From Ilyonectria destructans (lineage: Eukaryota > Ascomycota > Sordariomycetes > Hypocreales > Nectriaceae): DNA of 64,000 nucleotides. The first letter of the stretch is position 1. Every line of letters starts with the position of its first letter. Shown here in pieces: positions 42,856 through 53,609 of this stretch. The position numbers and the translations under genes were made by a program. The DNA is taken from assembly GCA_020740775.1 (NCBI GenBank), contig JAHEWK010000041.1:1-64000 (forward strand), given 5' to 3'. Under the pieces are notes generated by a model. The model did no database searches and was not told the origin of the DNA. It saw nothing but the letters and a program-made list of their open reading frames with translations.

Positions 42856-44341
42856 ATGGCATCATCTGCCGGTTCGGCTCTAGCTGCGGCTCCAGGCTCA
42901 TTGCTTAGGGCCCGGGACTCTATGGTGAAGCTCCTGATGGACATCGGCCATCTTCACAAACCTAGTCTGCAGAATGTCTTGCTCAATCGTGAGTCTTCGC
43001 ACATCCATCGACTATTCGCCACCTTGTACGCTCAGCCTCACATTTACCCGTTACGTCCTAATCCTCCCCATCACTCTGATCGCGAATTTTCTCATTTTCA
43101 TTCGCTCTCATAACACCGCATTAACTTGTGGTTCTCCGCATAGTTGTCGATGAAGTTTCCTGCGACCCGAATACTGTCAAAATTATCCAGCAGAATGTGG
43201 CCAAGGAATTGCAGGCTCAAGCAGCTACCAAACGCCACCCCGTCTCTAATCCCCCTCCCCCGGCAACGTCTGAAGGCAGCGCCACCAGACGTCGCAGCGC
43301 CACCAAACGTCGCAACGTCGCCCGTCCTGTTCATGTAACTGCCACATCTACGCGGTCGCTAGAGAGACCAGTGTTGGCTAGTTTAGGTTCCCTTGGCGAA
43401 CCCATGCACGCTGGCAAGTCATACTCAGAGCCTAAGACAGTACTCAACCTCCACGGACTTCGTAACTGACTGCAATTTAGTACACCCTGTTGGCCATAGG
43501 TCCATCACCATGGAGCTGAATGTCAACAGCCATGTACATTTAAAGCATGGGAGGGAAGACAGAAATGCAAGAGTAATGATCTTCTACACTGCTAAAGATT
43601 TAGTCCAACCTCAGTTGTTGGTCAACTCTAAGGAGGTCAAGGTGAATCTAGACGGGCCGAACATCAGGCGTGTTGACGTCACCCCTTATTTTGGCTTCGG
43701 CAAGAACGATACTAATAAGATCGAATTTACTTATCGTTCTTCGAAACTAATCACAGCCTTTGCTGTGAACAGGTGTACGTATACATCCAGCCAAGAATTG
43801 GTCGATCAGATCCCATGGAGGATCTCCAAACAGTCTGTTGTTGAACAGTGTAAGAACTAGCCATCCCTAAACCGCAGCAGATAGCGATGCTAACGACACG
43901 CAGGCACCAAGGAATCCCAGAGCAGTGATGTCATCATAACTTCTCGGGTGATGTCGCTTATGTGTCCCTTGTCAAAGGCGAGGCCGAACATACCTTGCCG
44001 GGGACGGACTTGCGCGCACAATCAATGTTTCGACGCGATGTCCTACTTCAAGCTCCAGATTCAGGATCCAACTTGGGCGTGCCCAATCTGTTATAACTTC
44101 GCGCCATTTCACGAACTCGCAATTGACGAGTGAGTCATACATATCCAACCATGGTCTCATACTCATGTATCCGTCTGCTAGGTATGTAATGGATGTTCTC
44201 CGCGCAACACAGTCCGAAACTGTAACTATCGGTTCTGATGGAAAGTGGCATGAAACAAGTGACAATAAGCGGGCCGCCAGCGTCATAGACCTTACCCTCT
44301 CACCAGACGATATACGCCCGGCCAAAAGGTCAAAACCCTAA
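42856..44341 (+). CDS. SUMO E3 ligase, Siz/PIAS type (PINIT + SP-RING)
   Basis: A probable SUMO E3 ligase that would transfer SUMO from Ubc9 to nuclear targets. My model has five exons: 42856-42988, 43144-43386, 43481-43849, 43904-44129 and 44182-44341. All phases close, giving 376 aa. The N-terminus has a SAP-like helix (VKLLMDIGHLHKPSLQNVL). Exon 3 is a PINIT-like domain (VMIFYTAKDLVQPQLLVN, IRRVDVTPYFGFGKNDTNKI). Exons 4-5 give the SP-RING: SLMCPLSKARPNIPCRGRTC, then AHNQCFDAMSYF and WACPIC, with the zinc ligands kept. The last exon ends with a SUMO-interacting motif (SVIDLTLSPDD) and a basic AKRSK tail. The introns of exons 3-5 have textbook signals; the second intron (43387-43480) is the least certain. 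It is short for the family, so it may be a divergent or accessory copy. Confidence 0.8.
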
Positions 44342-44344
44342 AAA

Positions 44345-44880
44345 GCAGCTCTCTAGCCACTCAACAAGACATTTACAATAGAATTGCAGCCACCAGAATA
44401 GGGCTTTGCAAATGCCAAAGTTCAATTGATGCACTGGCCAGCCAGCTCGATCAGGAAGGCTTTTGGAGTCGAATAATTACAGTTTGGTCAAGACGGTCGA
44501 GTACCACGGCCCTAGTTGCTCACCTGGATTTCTTAGCGTATCTTCAATATACCATTATTAAACTGCAAGTATAAGACGAATAAGCATAGCATGCCGCTTC
44601 TCGATATGACAGGCGTCGATGTCTATCAACGATCTTTTTGCATAGCATTTGCATTCCTTAGTGGTGAGACCGTAGGCGACTTCATTTGGGCATTGGATTG
44701 GTTGTGGTCACTGTACGAACACCATAGCGCCAAACTACCCTCTGTCATTCTGACGGACCGCTGCCTTGCCTGCATTAATGCTGTTATGATCTCCTTCCCA
44801 AAACCCCGCTCGTTGCTCTGTCTTTGGCATCCAAACAACACGACGGACCACTGCCAAGCCTCGTTCAAAATAAAATAACG
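44345..44880 (+). pseudogene. MULE transposase relic
   Basis: The region immediately after the SUMO ligase stop encodes, in two frames, part of a Mutator-like transposase. About 44345-44575 reads TQQDIYNRIAATRIGLCKC, SIDALASQLDQEGFWSRI and AHLDFLAYLQ. 44591-44878 reads MPLLDMTGVDVYQRSFCIAF, FLSGETVGDFIWAL, SVILTDRCLACINAV and LLCLWHPNN. The two Asp residues in DMTGVD and LTDRC match positions expected of the DDE core; the third acidic residue and the zinc-finger C-terminus are gone. A stop/frame change near 44575 separates the halves. It shows that MULE transposases have been present here, consistent with the three MULE-like elements at 11-16 kb, though no link to them can be shown. Confidence 0.72.
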
Positions 44881-46009
44881 CCAACTCAGCCACTTGGTAC
44901 CTAATTTGAGCCCAAGGGTCGACTAGCGAAATCACCCATGACAAGACGTCATCTACCTGAAAGAGAAGCTTACTATAAAAGCAATTTGCATGGCGGTGAG
45001 CAAGCAGGATCAGGAGTGGGAACGTGAACCTCGGCGGCTATTCTCGATGGGGAACAGGGCGAGAGCCACCCGCTTATCGACCCTGGTGGAATGTAACAGG
45101 AATGCCTGAAAATGGGCTACCGCGGTATGTTGGCCCGAATTCTCTTTTACATGATTGGTAGCCTTGTTTCTTGGTGCTACCCGGAGTCTTAGGATGTGCT
45201 CAATCTACTCTCATGATCCCTGAGTGCACTCCCCAGCCTTCTTGTGCAGCTGCAATACAGGGCTGTTGATAACCACAATAATTTATTCTCTTTCCATCAC
45301 GGCGCATAATTAGGCGATGAGGAGCAGGGTGTGACAAGACTAGTCGAAAACTGGGGCGAGGAAGGGGGTTCTCAGGAGGGCTTCTCTGCTACCTAAGTCT
45401 CATTCGGATGCATCAACCCCGATTCATATGCAGTGCAACGGTGCGATTAGCTATCAGGGAAGGATAACACTCGAGCAAGCCAAAAAATCTCGTTCCGCGG
45501 TTCCGGGCGAGACCGAATGGCTGACCGTACAGCAGCAGTGAAGGAATGAGAAACCGGAGAGTGAAGAGTTCAGTATTCCACTAATAAATATCACAACCTC
45601 GGTGCAGTACAGCTATGTCACTTCTCCCTTTTACTTATTGCTAAATAAGATGAGCTGGGACAGCTCCGGATGCACCGCGCAGTCCCGGCCACCACTTCAG
45701 CCCCGCAGTCCTTGCTTTCAAGCTGGTTGAAGTACTTGTCTTAAAGCCATGCATCATCAGCTGTAAATATTTCTTCTCTTTAAGAATCTTTCTTACCTTC
45801 CTTCCCCTTCACTAGCCTCTGCCCGCCCGAAGCTGTCATTCCGCCGCGATATGTGCTCGCTTTCCTTTAGACGGCTAAACACCATCTCTCCTACCACAGC
45901 CACCACCGAAAGAGCCACTGTACCACCCAGCGCCACGATAAAAATCGCATTCTTCTCCCGGTCGTGCACCACACAGGAAATTGCTATTTCGGAGTGACGA
46001 GCAGACGAA
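44881..46009. other. No supported gene
   Basis: The stretch between the MULE relic and the zinc-finger/Myb gene shows no convincing frame. The last 200 bp contains CT-rich tracts typical of fungal promoters (CTTTCCTTTAG, CACCATCTCTCC). Confidence 0.4.
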
Positions 46010-48087
46010 ATGTTATCCCTTGCGGCAATTCTGAATCCGGCGGAGTCTCCAGCTCAAGGAAGTGCTCCTGTAGAGCGAGAGGGCCAGCCTTCGGGACTGC
46101 ACGTCGACCAAGCGCAGGCACGTCTAAGACAAGCAATCGAGCAACAAGCAATCGAGCAGCAAGCAATTGAGCGACGAGCAATCGAGCAACAAGAAGCAAT
46201 CGAGCGACGAACAATCGAGCAACAAGCAATTGAGCGACGAAAAATCGAGCGACAAGAAGCAGTCGAGCGACGAAAAATCGAGCGACAAGAAGCAATTGAG
46301 CGACGAAACATCGAGCGACAAGAAGCAATCGAGCGACGAAACATCGAGCGACAAGAAGCAATCGAGCGACAAGAAGCAATCGAGCGTCAAGAAGCAATCG
46401 AGCGACAAGAAGCAATCGAGCGACAAGATTTTAAGTCAGTGCTGAGCAGAACGGCGCTTTTAAACACACATAAACAAACCGCAGGCACCGATTCCCAGGC
46501 GTATACGCACGAATCTGCGCCTCCAGAGCAACAAACTTTCCTCAGCCTGAAAGCAGCCCTGCCAGCAGGACCAAATCAATCGCAGACCGCCAAACATGAA
46601 GCAGTTGATAATAGCGGCAAAATCCAATGTCCTCATTGTCGTTTCTGGTTTAAGCCCAAAGACCACGAAGCCAACTGCAATATGAAACCGAGGCGGTGCC
46701 TCCACTCGGATTGCAATGACTCGCCCTATAAGTACTCAGAATTCCGATTACGAATGCATCGTCACAAAGTGCACAAAGAGAATGTTGAGAAAACCAATTG
46801 CAAGTGGTCAGAAGAAGAGATACAACACCTAGGCAAGAAACCAGCTCGTGTTAGTTGGGAGACATTCGCGAAGGATGAAATGCCTGGAAGATCAGCGAAC
46901 ACGTGTTCTTCTCAGTACCGCTTCATCCAGGCAGATTTTGGACCTTTAGTCATATTGGTGGATATCAAAAAACCCCTTCAAGTGACTGAGGTATCCATGG
47001 CGCTGCTTCTTAACTGCGCAAAATTCATGGTCCCCATCGTGATTTCTTGGATAGGAGAAATTAACACCCGTTCGCCCTCCTACTCTGGAAAGAAGTTATG
47101 GTGGTGGCCCGATAGCGTGCCCTTTCAGTGTCCAACAAGAATGAAGAAGGAAGGTAAGATATAAACCACGATTCGAAATTGGCTAATGACCGCTGAAACC
47201 TCTTAGATTGCTATGGACTGGCCTACCATATACTAGTTATGGGTATGTGGCACATCAAAGCCGGGTCTTGTATTATCACTCTGGGTAAGCTTCAACAAGC
47301 TAGCAAAAATTATTTGCACAAGCGCAGGGACAACGAAAAGAAGGCTCTTACTGTGCCCAATTGGAAGGAAAATATAGACAAAATCCTTGACATCCTAGAA
47401 GAGATATTCAAATTAGCAAAATCAGAGGAGAAGGCACAACGCGAGGACAGTGGCAAGTTACTCCCCAGGTTCTTTCGGATATTTCGAGTCACTGATGGTT
47501 CGGTAGATGCGGCTACAGAAGTTGAGGTAAACGTTGAACGGAGTTGCCACAACAGGGATTATTTGTCTGGGTGCAATGGCAAACTTCCTCTGTCAGCCTC
47601 TGGGGCCAAGCGAAAGCGTCGCATGACAACAGGCGATGCAGGAGTCACATACGATCCTGCGGAGGTAATCTGCGGCATGCCCAATAACTCGAAAGCTAGC
47701 GGACTGCAAGCTTCCACGGACGTTGAGAATCTACTGAACTCACAGAGCACGGCTCAGTCTGAGAAAAGGGGTCAAACGGAAACCCCTTGCTCTCCATCAC
47801 ACCATCGAGCCAAGCGACAGCGTTGCACACCCGATGAATTGGATGTCTTAGAGGCCGACTGGAAAAGAGATGAAGCAAAAGTCAGAGCTGAATTGGATGT
47901 CACGATTTTACGGCTCTCAATAGACAAGGATTCAAAAGACAAGCTATCAATGGTGGAAGGAAAAGACGTGGTTACGAAACTGGGAGCTGTGATTGACGTG
48001 TTTGGCGAACTCCAACGGCGGCACGTGGTTTTAAAGGAACTAATCCAACGGCGACGCGATGAATGTAACAGGCCTGAGATGAGATGA
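46010..48087 (+). CDS. Zinc-finger/Myb-like protein with coding minisatellite
   Basis: Exons 46010-47153 and 47207-48087 are joined by a 53-nt intron (GTAAGA, GCTAATGAC, CTTAG) in phase, giving 674 aa. After MLSLAAILNPAES comes a helical array of E-R-Q-E-A-I repeats (about residues 38-142), a predicted charged single helix or coiled-coil. Next are a C2HC finger (CPHCRFWFKPKDHEANC) and a C2H2 finger (CLHSDC to MHRHKVH), followed by a Myb/SANT-like segment (CKWSEEEIQHL, VSWETFAKDEMPGRSANTC, then SSQYRF). The C-terminal exon is helical and basic (GAKRKRRM, HHRAKRQR) with possible nuclear signals. The part at 46940-47150 could contain another unspliced intron. It is likely a nuclear DNA-binding protein; its role is unknown. 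Confidence 0.65.
46127..46436 (+). repeat. In-frame 18-bp coding repeat
   Basis: Tandem units of ATCGAGCGACAAGAAGCA (six codons, I-E-R-Q-E-A) and 33-bp variants with CGACGAAACATCGAGCGA. All units keep the reading frame. Copy number is likely to vary between strains, changing helix length in steps of six or eleven residues. Confidence 0.9.
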
Positions 48088-49162
48088 GCATAGAATAGAT
48101 CAGCATATGTCTATTATCCCACGAACTTGAGCAACCATCTTCTATCACCAGGATGCAAGAATAGACACGCTATATTGGATTTTATTGTCGTCACAGCGCG
48201 AGGTTAGTGTCGTCATGTTGGGCCTCTTTGCCATTATTATTGTCAGATACGTCAGAGGCGAAAGTTGCCACCTATTGCCACCTATTGCCACGAGGCTTAG
48301 CAATCAGCTTCTAGCTGATTCTATACAGAAGAGAAAGGGTATATAAAGCTTGCCCTGAAACCTCAAGACACAGGGGAGACAATACACAATTTTTTACCCT
48401 AACATTTGACAGGTGGACACGCAACCGCCCGTCCCCAGGCACGTCGTTCAGCCGCACTACTGCAGTGACACTCGTATCCCCGCCCGGATTGATTCTTTCC
48501 ACCGGCACCTCATACTCAGGCCACGACCCATTCGGTAGCCCTGAAATAAGTCCAATTTTGTGTGTGGGTGTTATATTCTATCAAACTAAACTCGCGCTCT
48601 GGACAACCTTGCTCAGCCAGTTTAGTATAACCCCAAATCATAGAAACCAAGTTCAAACTTTTCAGTTATGCAGCTCCAGAAAATCGTGGAAGTAACAGAG
48701 GCTGTGTTAGGCAGAAAGGGCCGGGGCCTGGCCTTGGGCTGCGTCGAGTCGGCGGTCTGGGAGGCTGTTCCGGGCATCGTAATCGGTATTACCTAGTCGG
48801 CGGATCAAGTGAAGCATGTTGGGGAAGCTTGGGAATACAAATTGCGTAGATTTGCAGAGCCGATAAATATAAAATTAGCTATGGGTACTCCCCCCCCCTG
48901 TTCCCGATCAGCACGATTCAACTCAATCGACTGAAAGCTCAATCGAATCGGGATCGCGGGAATCCTGATCGAATTGCGATTGAATCGGACTCTCAATCGC
49001 CGATCTCAGTCGCCGACTACCTAGACCAGTTGATCTGCGGACCACCCTGAGCTGGAGTATGTACCTGAAAGTAGGCTGCAAATGAGTTGTAAACTTCACG
49101 AAACGGTTGATACTTCCGATTGCCATCACCGCCGACAATGACGGCACCTATGTGTACTGTAC
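48088..49162. other. No supported gene
   Basis: Contains a short tandem (GCCACCTATT, three times, near 48270-48292) and an imperfect cluster of CAATCGA/GATTGAATCGG motifs at about 48920-49010. No coding frame is supported. Confidence 0.4.
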
Positions 49163-50677
49163 TTAATATGTAAGTTTTGTATGATTTTGAATAGCGTCAG
49201 ATACAATGCGTTGCATCATTTTCGCGCCCTCAATATAAACGTTCCGTACTAATTGGACGCCGTCTCTTTCCAGCTCAGATAAATTTCGATCAATCTTCCG
49301 TTCTTCGTCTTCAATATCCAAGTTTGTCGTGTTGGGGTGAGGCTTCATGTGTTCCTTTGTAAACGAAGATAGCCGAGGATCTTGTGCAGCTGTGAGGCCA
49401 TGGATCGTATCTAACATCTTGGCTTCTATGGACTTCACCATGGCAGCTCTGATTCCACTTTCGCCTAGGTTGGATACGGCTTCGTCGCCGACAACCTTTC
49501 CTGTGACAACTCCGGCGTGGCCACTCTCTTGCTGGGCATGATGTGTATCCGCCATCGTTTTCTCAATCATCTCCATCTTTTTGAAGTCAACGCCTGCTTC
49601 GGAAAATACAGATGATAGAGGATCGATAGGAAGTAAAGCTGTGAGTAGTTGATTGCCTATCTCGAACGGATCAATTTCCATAGGAACCGGTTTCTGGTGG
49701 AGAGTAAACCAAAGGACTATTAGGACAAGGACAATACTCGCGGTGTCGCCAAACTCGACTTGCCACGGTGCGCAGAACTACAAAAGGATTGTTAAACACC
49801 AAAACAACGCGAAAAAGGACGAGATCTAGCACACCTTCTGTTCAAAGTCAAAAGTTTTGTTAGGGGTCTGCTTTGGCATCTCAACCCGAAATCGCTCCTC
49901 GACAATCTTTGCGCGCTTCTCGTTGGGTATAGAGTCGTAAAATCGACAGCGAACTTCTTGGTCGGTGATTCTCAATCGAACTGCAGTCCAATGAGAGTCT
50001 CTAACGTGATAGATTGGGATGCAAAGGGGAGACCCTGATTGGAGTGGTATGGCGGTGTCCGAAAGCTGCTCGCCGTTGTGGCCAAGCCGCAAAGGATCAG
50101 TCAAGATGCCAGAATTCGACCAATTTTGTCCTTTAAAGACCGTGGATGTGAATCGAAGGAATTGGCTGTACAAGAGCATATCGGAGTGTAATGTTTTGCG
50201 AATTTGAAGGGTGTTTGACTTCGAACCAACGCGTCTCTTTACGTGCCAGGCTTTTGCTTCGAGGCCTGGGGCCTTTCGTTTTCCATTGTTGGGCTTGCCA
50301 TCCTCTACTACCTTATTCCCAGGAGACGGAAGCTTGTCATCTACCCTTGGCGAAACATTTGTTCTCCCAACAGTGCCGGAGCTGCTTCCAGGTTAGCTTT
50401 ACATGTCTTAGTAAGCTAGTAAAGCTCACCTAGACGCGATAGAAGCCTTAGAATTGCGTCCACTCAGGGCCCCGCAATCTAGAGAAGCCGAATCGCCGGT
50501 ACCATCTTGGACCGAATCTGATTTCTCAATGACAGGCCGTGGAATGTCCGCAAAGTGGACCACATTTCTTTGTGTCATAATATCTCCAGTCGATTCTTCG
50601 ATTTTGTGTTGAAGGGTATTCACAACAATACGGCTGTGTTCCGGTAAAAGACCGTATGATCGGGTCGCTATTAGCAT
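49163..50677 (-). CDS. Ulp1-like (C48) protein, possible pseudo-protease
   Basis: The exons are 50677-50430, 50381-49835 and 49777-49163. The introns 50382-50429 (48 nt; GTGAGC, GCTAAC, GCAG) and 49778-49834 (57 nt; GTGTGC, TTAAC, GTAG) join in phase to give 469 aa. The middle resembles a SUMO-protease core: FTSTVFKGQNWSNSGILTD, CIPIYHVRDSHWTAVRLRI with the His, RCRFYDSIPNEKR with the Asp, and CAPWQVEFGDTASIVLVL with the oxyanion Gln. At the usual D-C-G position the sequence is D-T-A, so the nucleophile Cys seems replaced by Thr. A helical C-terminus follows (KSIEAKMLDTIHGL). C48 enzymes cleave SUMO precursors or conjugates; this one may only bind. More 5' exons are possible. Confidence 0.6.
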
Positions 50678-53500
50678 CGGCTAGGATTTGTATGGTGGTG
50701 AACGTTAATAACACGAATCGAAGGACAACTTGTTGCCGTGGAGGTGGACTATGAGAGTATTTATGCGGAAAGGAGATGCAATACCCTGAATGGCGACACC
50801 TTATTTGTAATGCAATGACGATGGCGTGCGGTCAGGGCGAAACGGAAGACTACCAGGTGCCGGAGAGATGGGGGCCTTAGTCAACCCACCGCGTACGCTC
50901 GGAAACACCGAGTTCACTGCCTGTCGTTGGTCTTGGCAATGACTCAACAACCCACAAAGATTCCAAGAGAGGAAGGTAACGTTAGCCTAGTGACGCGTCG
51001 TCGTTTAGCTACGGTTGCGCGGCTGATACCGACGAGGATATTGATAGTCTAAACCGAGTACAGCAGCATCAGGCTACCGCCCAGGCCTCATACAACTGTT
51101 ATATTTAGTACATCCATATCTCCGCAAGGCGGACAGTACCCTGACGTGGACTCGCCAAGGCACACTCAGCAAGTGGCGTTAAGCAAGGACCAACTTGCAA
51201 TAGGTCATCGTGTCGTGATATCAACTGATGATAGCTTAGCGTCTAATGGATAATGTTGAAGGAAGCCCACGACCGCCTACGGCGGCTGTGGCCCCAGGCA
51301 GCCGGGACCTCATACAGGTTCCAATTCCCTCGCCTAGCTAGCTAGGGAGAATCATAACAATACACACATCTTTGACCTCTTGACAGATAATATCAGGCCG
51401 GGAGAGCTGGCAACGCCAAAAGGATCCTCCATTGTTTCCAATCTCGGTCGATGAAGTGGGTGTTGATGCCAAGGAATGATACGTTTTGTCGGGAAGTCCA
51501 GCCGTCGAAAGTAAAATGAATCATGTTTCTCGCTCTTATCATCCGTGATCAGGGCTACCAGCAGTAAGCATGCTGCATACAGCTCACCTTGCCATTCTCC
51601 CCTGACTCGAGTCAAAGCATTGCCCGCCGACACTTTGCCTCTGTAGACCACTTCCCCGCTGTCCCTCCCGTCGTCTCGTTCACCGACCTCGTTGGCAGTT
51701 CCGGCCGCACACTGCTACGAAAGGAGTCTATTCTAGGACTCGACGGCGTATAGTTGAAGTTCTGTGACTTCGTCCAACTCTGTACGTTCATTGTCCCTGG
51801 AAACCATGATAGATTCCCTTCAAAGGCCTCCATCCATTCCAGGTCTTTGTTATCTCCCCCATCTACACCAATCCTTGGGCAGCCCTGTGCAATAAAATGG
51901 TCGAGGGCAGGACACCAAGTTCCTATGGCCTTTGGGGATACGAAAGCTATGTTTTCCTCGCGACCAAACCCAACAGTTCACCAATCTCCTCCTATCCCAT
52001 CCACTCCTCCCGCGTCTACTTCACTCGAACCGAGTACACCACCGGCCAAGCGAACAAACTCTGACTACGACCAGAACCCTACGAAGAAACGACGCCTGAC
52101 CCCGGCCTCTTCTACCACCACTCCCTCTTCTCAGGACAACGAGCTTATCAGATCCCTCACGGTTTCGACTTCCTCAAAAGATGAACTTGATGTATCGGAG
52201 GCGGATGTTGCCAATACCCGTCGTCCAGATCCACCCGCATCCGATTCAATCACAACATTCTCGTCAGACTCGCCCCGGCCGCATCGCAACCGTCATCCCC
52301 CAAAGAAATATCAAGAAGTTTAATATGAATCCATTCGAAAAATTCTCTCATTGTAGCCACAAATAGTCACTTCGTACAGCAACAAATTGACTGAGATATC
52401 TGTTGTCCATCCACCAGTGCCCACCATCAGTATCTCCCAAAGTAGGTAAATGCTCCTCGCCCACATTGCCCATCCTTGGACATGCAGCCCTTGTGAATCT
52501 TCTACTTTGCCCTTTGATACTCCCTCCCAAAATAGCCCCCGCCCCGGAATCGCCCGCAACTCGGTGCCTTCTGTCCTTTCCCGCATATACCTTACAGAAA
52601 CGAGCTGGTCATTTAGTCATGATGGATACATGATTCTGCAGACGCAAGGTTTCGTCTCCATTGCACGACATTTTCAAGCTTGCGTTGTGTTTCATGACTC
52701 CTCTTGTCCTACACCATCATACCCTTGAAATAACCCCATCTCCCGCAGATACATATGTGACCAACATCACCCAATCCAAAGCCAATATTTGCACTTGACG
52801 TTTACGTCTCCATCCAACACATCTCAACTGATCTTGAAACCGCCATAGCCAACCTCGTTCCTCAAGGCTCTTTGCGCAAGCCCGCGACCGACTTGCCTCT
52901 CCTGTCGTAATACAGGGTCACAATCCAACACACCCCAGCTGAAGCCGGGTAGGAGGAGATGCGTCTCAATATCTAGCGTCGGTATTGACGTTGCTCTGAG
53001 GGCTCCGCTCATCACTCTCGCTGCTCCGGTTTGCAGGCTCTATAGTTTTTCCGGTGTTTGGTCCGTGTATGTCTTGCATCCCCAGCCTACAGTAGGCCAT
53101 TCTGAGCAGGCATACATTATCTGCGGCATGGCACCCCTTATTTGATGGCGTCTGTGGCCTATTGAGCCCTTCCTAGCTCTGATGGGTTAGCCGTGAGTCG
53201 CCACGTCGATGCACCCTCATATGCTGCGAAGGATGGGACTTGAGGGAGCCTGGATTCACACACACTCTTGCTAGTACTCAAGATTAGATGGCCGGTACAG
53301 TGATCTCATATACTTCATGGAACCTTCCAGCCTGTAGAATGACATCATTGATGGGGATGGCTGCGTCGTTATCTCCATCCTTCACGGAATCTTGTATGCC
53401 CCTGAACTAACTCTAGCCGGGGTTTGGGATCCAGCCGCCAGCAACGCGTCGTCGCCCGATTTGGATCTAATCAGGCAGACACAACCCCTTGGGCTTTGCT
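50678..53500. other. Mostly no supported gene; one disordered ORF
   Basis: The plus-strand ORF 51754-52323 (189 aa) is rich in Ser, Pro and Thr (PPIPSTPPASTSLEPSTPPA) with basic patches (KKRRLTPASS, HRNRHPPKKYQEV). It could be a disordered nuclear protein or a retroelement gag fragment; I put it at about 0.25. The rest of the stretch has only short overlapping ORFs. Confidence 0.3.
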
Positions 53501-53507
53501 TATAAAA
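53501..53507 (+). promoter_or_regulatory. TATA box of the F-box/ankyrin gene
   Basis: TATAAAA in a GGCTTTGCT-TATAAAAGGGG context, 103 bp before the ATG at 53610. This distance suits a short 5' UTR in a filamentous fungus. Confidence 0.6.
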
Positions 53508-53609
53508 GGGGCTGTCCTCGAACCCCCAGGACGAGTATTAAATTATTTCTGTCTATATTCTATTTCATCCCTGCAGAATTTCGACCTTATTTCTTTGCGG
53601 CATAGCAAG

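Noticed and set aside
42384..42908. 174-codon plus ORF upstream of the SUMO ligase
   Set aside because: Its Ser/Arg/His-rich reading looks like promoter and 5' UTR sequence read in frame, and it overlaps the ligase start in another frame.
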